From Anderseniella sp051010195 (GTDB lineage Bacteria; Pseudomonadota; Alphaproteobacteria; Rhizobiales; Aestuariivirgaceae), in contig JBPCVV010000338.1 of the NCBI GenBank assembly GCA_051010195.1, positions 1-64,000 of the forward strand: 64,000 nucleotides of DNA. Direction: 5' to 3'. The notes under the pieces are model-generated. The model had not been told where the DNA came from and made no database searches. It was given only the letters and a program-made list of their open reading frames with translations. The translations under genes and the position numbers were made by a program. Below, one piece after another: positions 61,661 to 64,000 of the stretch. Each line of letters opens with the position of its first letter. The first letter of the stretch is position 1.

Positions 61661-62158
61661 TTATGCATATGGATCGGCAATGCCAAGCACGTTCAGTATG
61701 TCGATCTCAAGGCGTTCCATAACATTCGCCTCGGCTTCATTTATGTGATCATAATCCATTAAGTGCAAGATGCCATGCACAGCAAGGTGAACCAAATGAT
61801 TCTGCAGTGACTTGTTCTGCTGCAATGCTTCTTGTTTTACCACCCCGGCTGCCAGCATGATATCACCCAGCGGGCGCGGCTCGCCAGGCGGCAACGGCAT
61901 GTCCGTGGCAGCCGGAAATGACAACACATTGGTCGGCCCGGCCTGGTTGCGCCAGTGCCGGTTGAGTTCGGCCACGGCATCATCGGTTGCCAGCGAAATG
62001 GTCACGACCGCGTGCGACAGATCAACGTCAAGGGCAGCTTCGGTCGCCTGTGCCGCCGCGCGCAATACCGGTTCCGGATCGCGCAATTCACTCCAGGCGG
62101 TTTCATCAACCTCGATTTCGAGTATCACAGCGAGCGTGGCCTTGTTGCCGGCTCCCAT
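61661..62158 (-). CDS. ybeY: Endoribonuclease YbeY
   Basis: This 165-residue zinc-dependent RNase matures 16S rRNA 3' ends and quality-checks ribosomes. The zinc motif is AVHGILHLMDYDHINE, where the family consensus HGxLHLxGYDH has Gly replaced by Asp; the three His ligands are intact. It overlaps the 3' end of phoH by 34 bp. Confidence 0.93.
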   Translation of the reverse strand: MGAGNKATLAVILEIEVDETAWSELRDPEPVLRAAAQATEAALDVDLSHAVVTISLATDDAVAELNRHWRNQAGPTNVLSFPAATDMPLPPGEPRPLGDIMLAAGVVKQEALQQNKSLQNHLVHLAVHGILHLMDYDHINEAEANVMERLEIDILNVLGIADPYA

Positions 62159-63228
62159 CCGGCGCGTTCATAGGCATCGACGATGCGCGATACCAATTGA
62201 TGACGAACGATGTCGGACTTGTCGAACTTGATCTGGGAAATACCCTTTACGTTTTTCAGGTAGTCCAATGCCTGGGTCAGTCCGGACGTGGTGCCCGGCG
62301 GCAAATCGACCTGCGTCGGATCACCGGTGATGACCATGCTTGAGCCTTCTCCAAGCCTGGTCAAGAACATCTTCATCTGCTGCGGCGTGGTATTTTGCGC
62401 CTCATCCAGGATGATGAAGGCCGATGACAGGGTACGGCCGCGCATGAAGGCCAGGGGCGCAATTTCAATGGTATTGTCGGCCAGTCCCTTGATCACGGCT
62501 TCCGGCGGCATGACGTCGTACAGCGCGTCATAAAGCGGCCGGAGATAGGGATCGACCTTTTCCTTCATGTCACCGGGCAGGAAACCGAGACGCTCGCCGG
62601 CTTCTACTGCCGGGCGCGACAGGATGATGCGGTCAACCCGTCCGGCCATCAGATCGGCAGCGGCACATACGACCGCAAGATATGTCTTGCCGGTACCGGC
62701 CGGACCAATGCCGAACACCAGTTCGTTGGCGGCGATTGCCTCAAGATACATTTTCTGGCCCGGAGATCTCGCCGTTACGGTTTTGCGCCGGGTGCGAATA
62801 GCGGCAACTTCAGACGCACCCTTGGCAACTGCAACCGGGCTCATGGCCATGCGAATAGCACCCTCGACATCGCCTCGGCCGAGGTCAAGACCCTCCAGGG
62901 CGCGCTGATAGAGCTCCACCAGAACCTGTCTGGCCATTTCGTTGCCGGTTTCAGAGCCGCGGATCGCAACCTTGTTGCCGCGCGGTGTGATATCGACGCC
63001 AAGCCTGTCCTCGATCAAGAGCAGGTGCTCGTCGTGCTCGCCGAACACCAGCATCAGCAGGCGGTTGTCGTCGAAGCTTAAGGTAATGCTGCTGTGCGCT
63101 GAGTCATCGGTGGTCTTCTTGTGCCGGGATGCGGGCCTTGGCTGGGCAGTGCGTGACGTCAACGGGGCAGATCTCCTGATTCGCTGCAATGGTGGTGAAA
63201 GCACATCACATTCGGCCTTATGCTTCAA
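62125..63228 (-). CDS. phoH: PhoH-family ATPase
   Basis: This 367-residue P-loop ATPase of the PhoH/YbeZ type has Walker A in GIGPAGTGKTYLAVV and Walker B in FIILDEAQNTTPQQMK. YbeZ partners YbeY in RNA metabolism. The listed start is a TTG (63228) overlapping the miaB stop by 11 bp; a GTG 8 codons later or starts further downstream are possible because the first 40 residues are poorly conserved. Confidence 0.92.
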   Translation of the reverse strand: MKHKAECDVLSPPLQRIRRSAPLTSRTAQPRPASRHKKTTDDSAHSSITLSFDDNRLLMLVFGEHDEHLLLIEDRLGVDITPRGNKVAIRGSETGNEMARQVLVELYQRALEGLDLGRGDVEGAIRMAMSPVAVAKGASEVAAIRTRRKTVTARSPGQKMYLEAIAANELVFGIGPAGTGKTYLAVVCAAADLMAGRVDRIILSRPAVEAGERLGFLPGDMKEKVDPYLRPLYDALYDVMPPEAVIKGLADNTIEIAPLAFMRGRTLSSAFIILDEAQNTTPQQMKMFLTRLGEGSSMVITGDPTQVDLPPGTTSGLTQALDYLKNVKGISQIKFDKSDIVRHQLVSRIVDAYERAGWEPATRPRSL

Positions 63229-64000
63229 CCATGTGACCGGTTAATGAATTTGGGCCGACACTTTCGATGGCGACCTTAACAGTGTCGCCAATCTGTTTGT
63301 CACCCGCCTCGATGAACACCGACTGCAGGTAAGGCGAGCGCCCGATCAGCTGGCCGTTCTGCCGACCCGGCTTTTCCAGCAACACATCGAGCACACGCCC
63401 CTTGCAGGCCTCATTGAAAGATGCCTGCTGCGCACCCAGCAGGGCTTGCAGCTCGGCAAGGCGTTTTGCCTTCACGTTTTCCGGCACCTGGTCGGCCTCG
63501 GTAGATGCCGGCGTGCCGGGACGCGCTGAATACTTGAAGGAAAATGCCTGCGCATAGGTCACCTGCCGGACCAGGTCCATGGTGGCGGCAAAATCGGCAT
63601 CTGTCTCGCCGGGAAAACCGACAATGAAGTCGGACGACATGGCGATGTCCGGGCACGCTTCGCGGATGCGGCCGACAAGATCCATGTATTCCGCTGCCGT
63701 GTGCTTGCGGTTCATGGCTTTCAGGATGCGGTCGCTGCCTGACTGAACCGGCAAGTGCAAGTAAGGCATCAGTTTCGGGTTCGAGCCGTGAGCCGCAATA
63801 AGCTGGCCGTCCATGTCGCGCGGATGGCTGGTCGTGTAACGCAGTCGCTCAAGACCCTCGATACCGGACAGCGCATTGAGCAGATGGCCCAGTGACCAGT
63901 CATGCCCGGCAAGCCCTTCACCGTGCCAGGCATTGACGTTCTGGCCCAGCAGCGTGATTTCACGCACCCCCGCATCGACCAGCCGGCGCGCTTCGTCCAG
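63218..64000 (-). CDS. miaB: tRNA-2-methylthio-N6-dimethylallyladenosine synthase (5' end outside window)
   Basis: These 260 C-terminal residues of a radical SAM methylthiotransferase are visible; the Fe-S N-terminus and radical SAM CxxxCxxC lie beyond 64000. Seen motifs: ITLLGQNVNAWHGE, LPVQSGSDRILKAMNRKHTA, DFIVGFPGETDADF and a C-terminal TRAM domain ending LTGHMVEA. It modifies A37 of tRNAs reading UNN codons. It is followed by phoH with an 11-bp overlap. Confidence 0.95.
   Translation of the reverse strand: MDEARRLVDAGVREITLLGQNVNAWHGEGLAGHDWSLGHLLNALSGIEGLERLRYTTSHPRDMDGQLIAAHGSNPKLMPYLHLPVQSGSDRILKAMNRKHTAAEYMDLVGRIREACPDIAMSSDFIVGFPGETDADFAATMDLVRQVTYAQAFSFKYSARPGTPASTEADQVPENVKAKRLAELQALLGAQQASFNEACKGRVLDVLLEKPGRQNGQLIGRSPYLQSVFIEAGDKQIGDTVKVAIESVGPNSLTGHMVEA

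Noticed and set aside
1..64000. CRISPR arrays, insertion sequences, prophage or integrase genes
   Set aside because: No regularly spaced repeats, transposase or integrase motifs, or attachment-site duplications were seen in the window.

Overview
The window looks like a piece of an alphaproteobacterial chromosome, most likely Hyphomicrobiales (Rhizobiales) or a close relative. It is GC-rich and densely packed. Gene orders I recognise from that group are rpsT-dnaA-dnaN-recF-gyrB, irr opposite fabA-fabB-fabI, lnt-HTH-metK, ybeY-phoH-miaB, rimP-nusA-ylxR-infB-rbfA-truB-rpsO-pnp, and a RegB/RegA pair with an SCO protein. I see no rRNA, tRNA, insertion sequence, prophage or CRISPR array. Most of the content is core housekeeping, with a more accessory stretch at about 1.9-23 kb.

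Layout. 0-2 kb: central carbon genes gap-rpe. 2-8.2 kb: a TetR (BetI-like) regulator and a small N-methyltransferase, divergent from a complete branched-chain amino-acid type ABC uptake operon (livGFHMK), with a good candidate operator between them. 8.3-10.5 kb: pyrC and pobA, convergent. 10.7-15.5 kb: a GT4 glycosyltransferase facing a three-gene run (CrtI/CrtN-type desaturase, PlsC-type acyltransferase, membrane GT2 glycosyltransferase) that resembles a carotenoid acyl-glycoside pathway. 15.7-18 kb: an ABC-2 exporter and mmcB. 18-23 kb: redox two-component system RegB/RegA, SCO protein, intracellular PHB depolymerase and a zinc metallopeptidase.

23-33 kb: a bifunctional PBP1A and the replication block gyrB, recF, dnaN, dnaA, then rpsT, all on the minus strand. 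33-39.8 kb: enoyl-CoA hydratase and mutM, then ubiE-ubiB-coaBC-dut-moeB on the plus strand. 39.9-45 kb: unsaturated fatty-acid genes fabI, fabB, fabA, divergent from the iron regulator irr, an SH3-domain protein and a D-2-hydroxyacid dehydrogenase. 45-64 kb: almost entirely minus-strand RNA and translation genes (pnp back to rimP), trmB, a decayed TetR fragment, a thioredoxin-fold gene, metK, a PraR-like HTH regulator, lnt, corC, ybeY, phoH and the start-truncated miaB at the window edge.

Most notable points: the putative acylated carotenoid glycoside operon; the methyltransferase/BetI-like/Liv neighbourhood with its GTTGCAAG-N16-CTTGCAAC inverted repeat; palindromes upstream of fabA and inside the irr leader; a MoeB-like enzyme lacking three of the four zinc cysteines; a DnaA-box-like inverted repeat between dnaA and dnaN; and an Lnt gene without a standard start at the expected place. 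Starts were re-chosen where ribosome-binding sites or family alignments argue against the longest reading frame.
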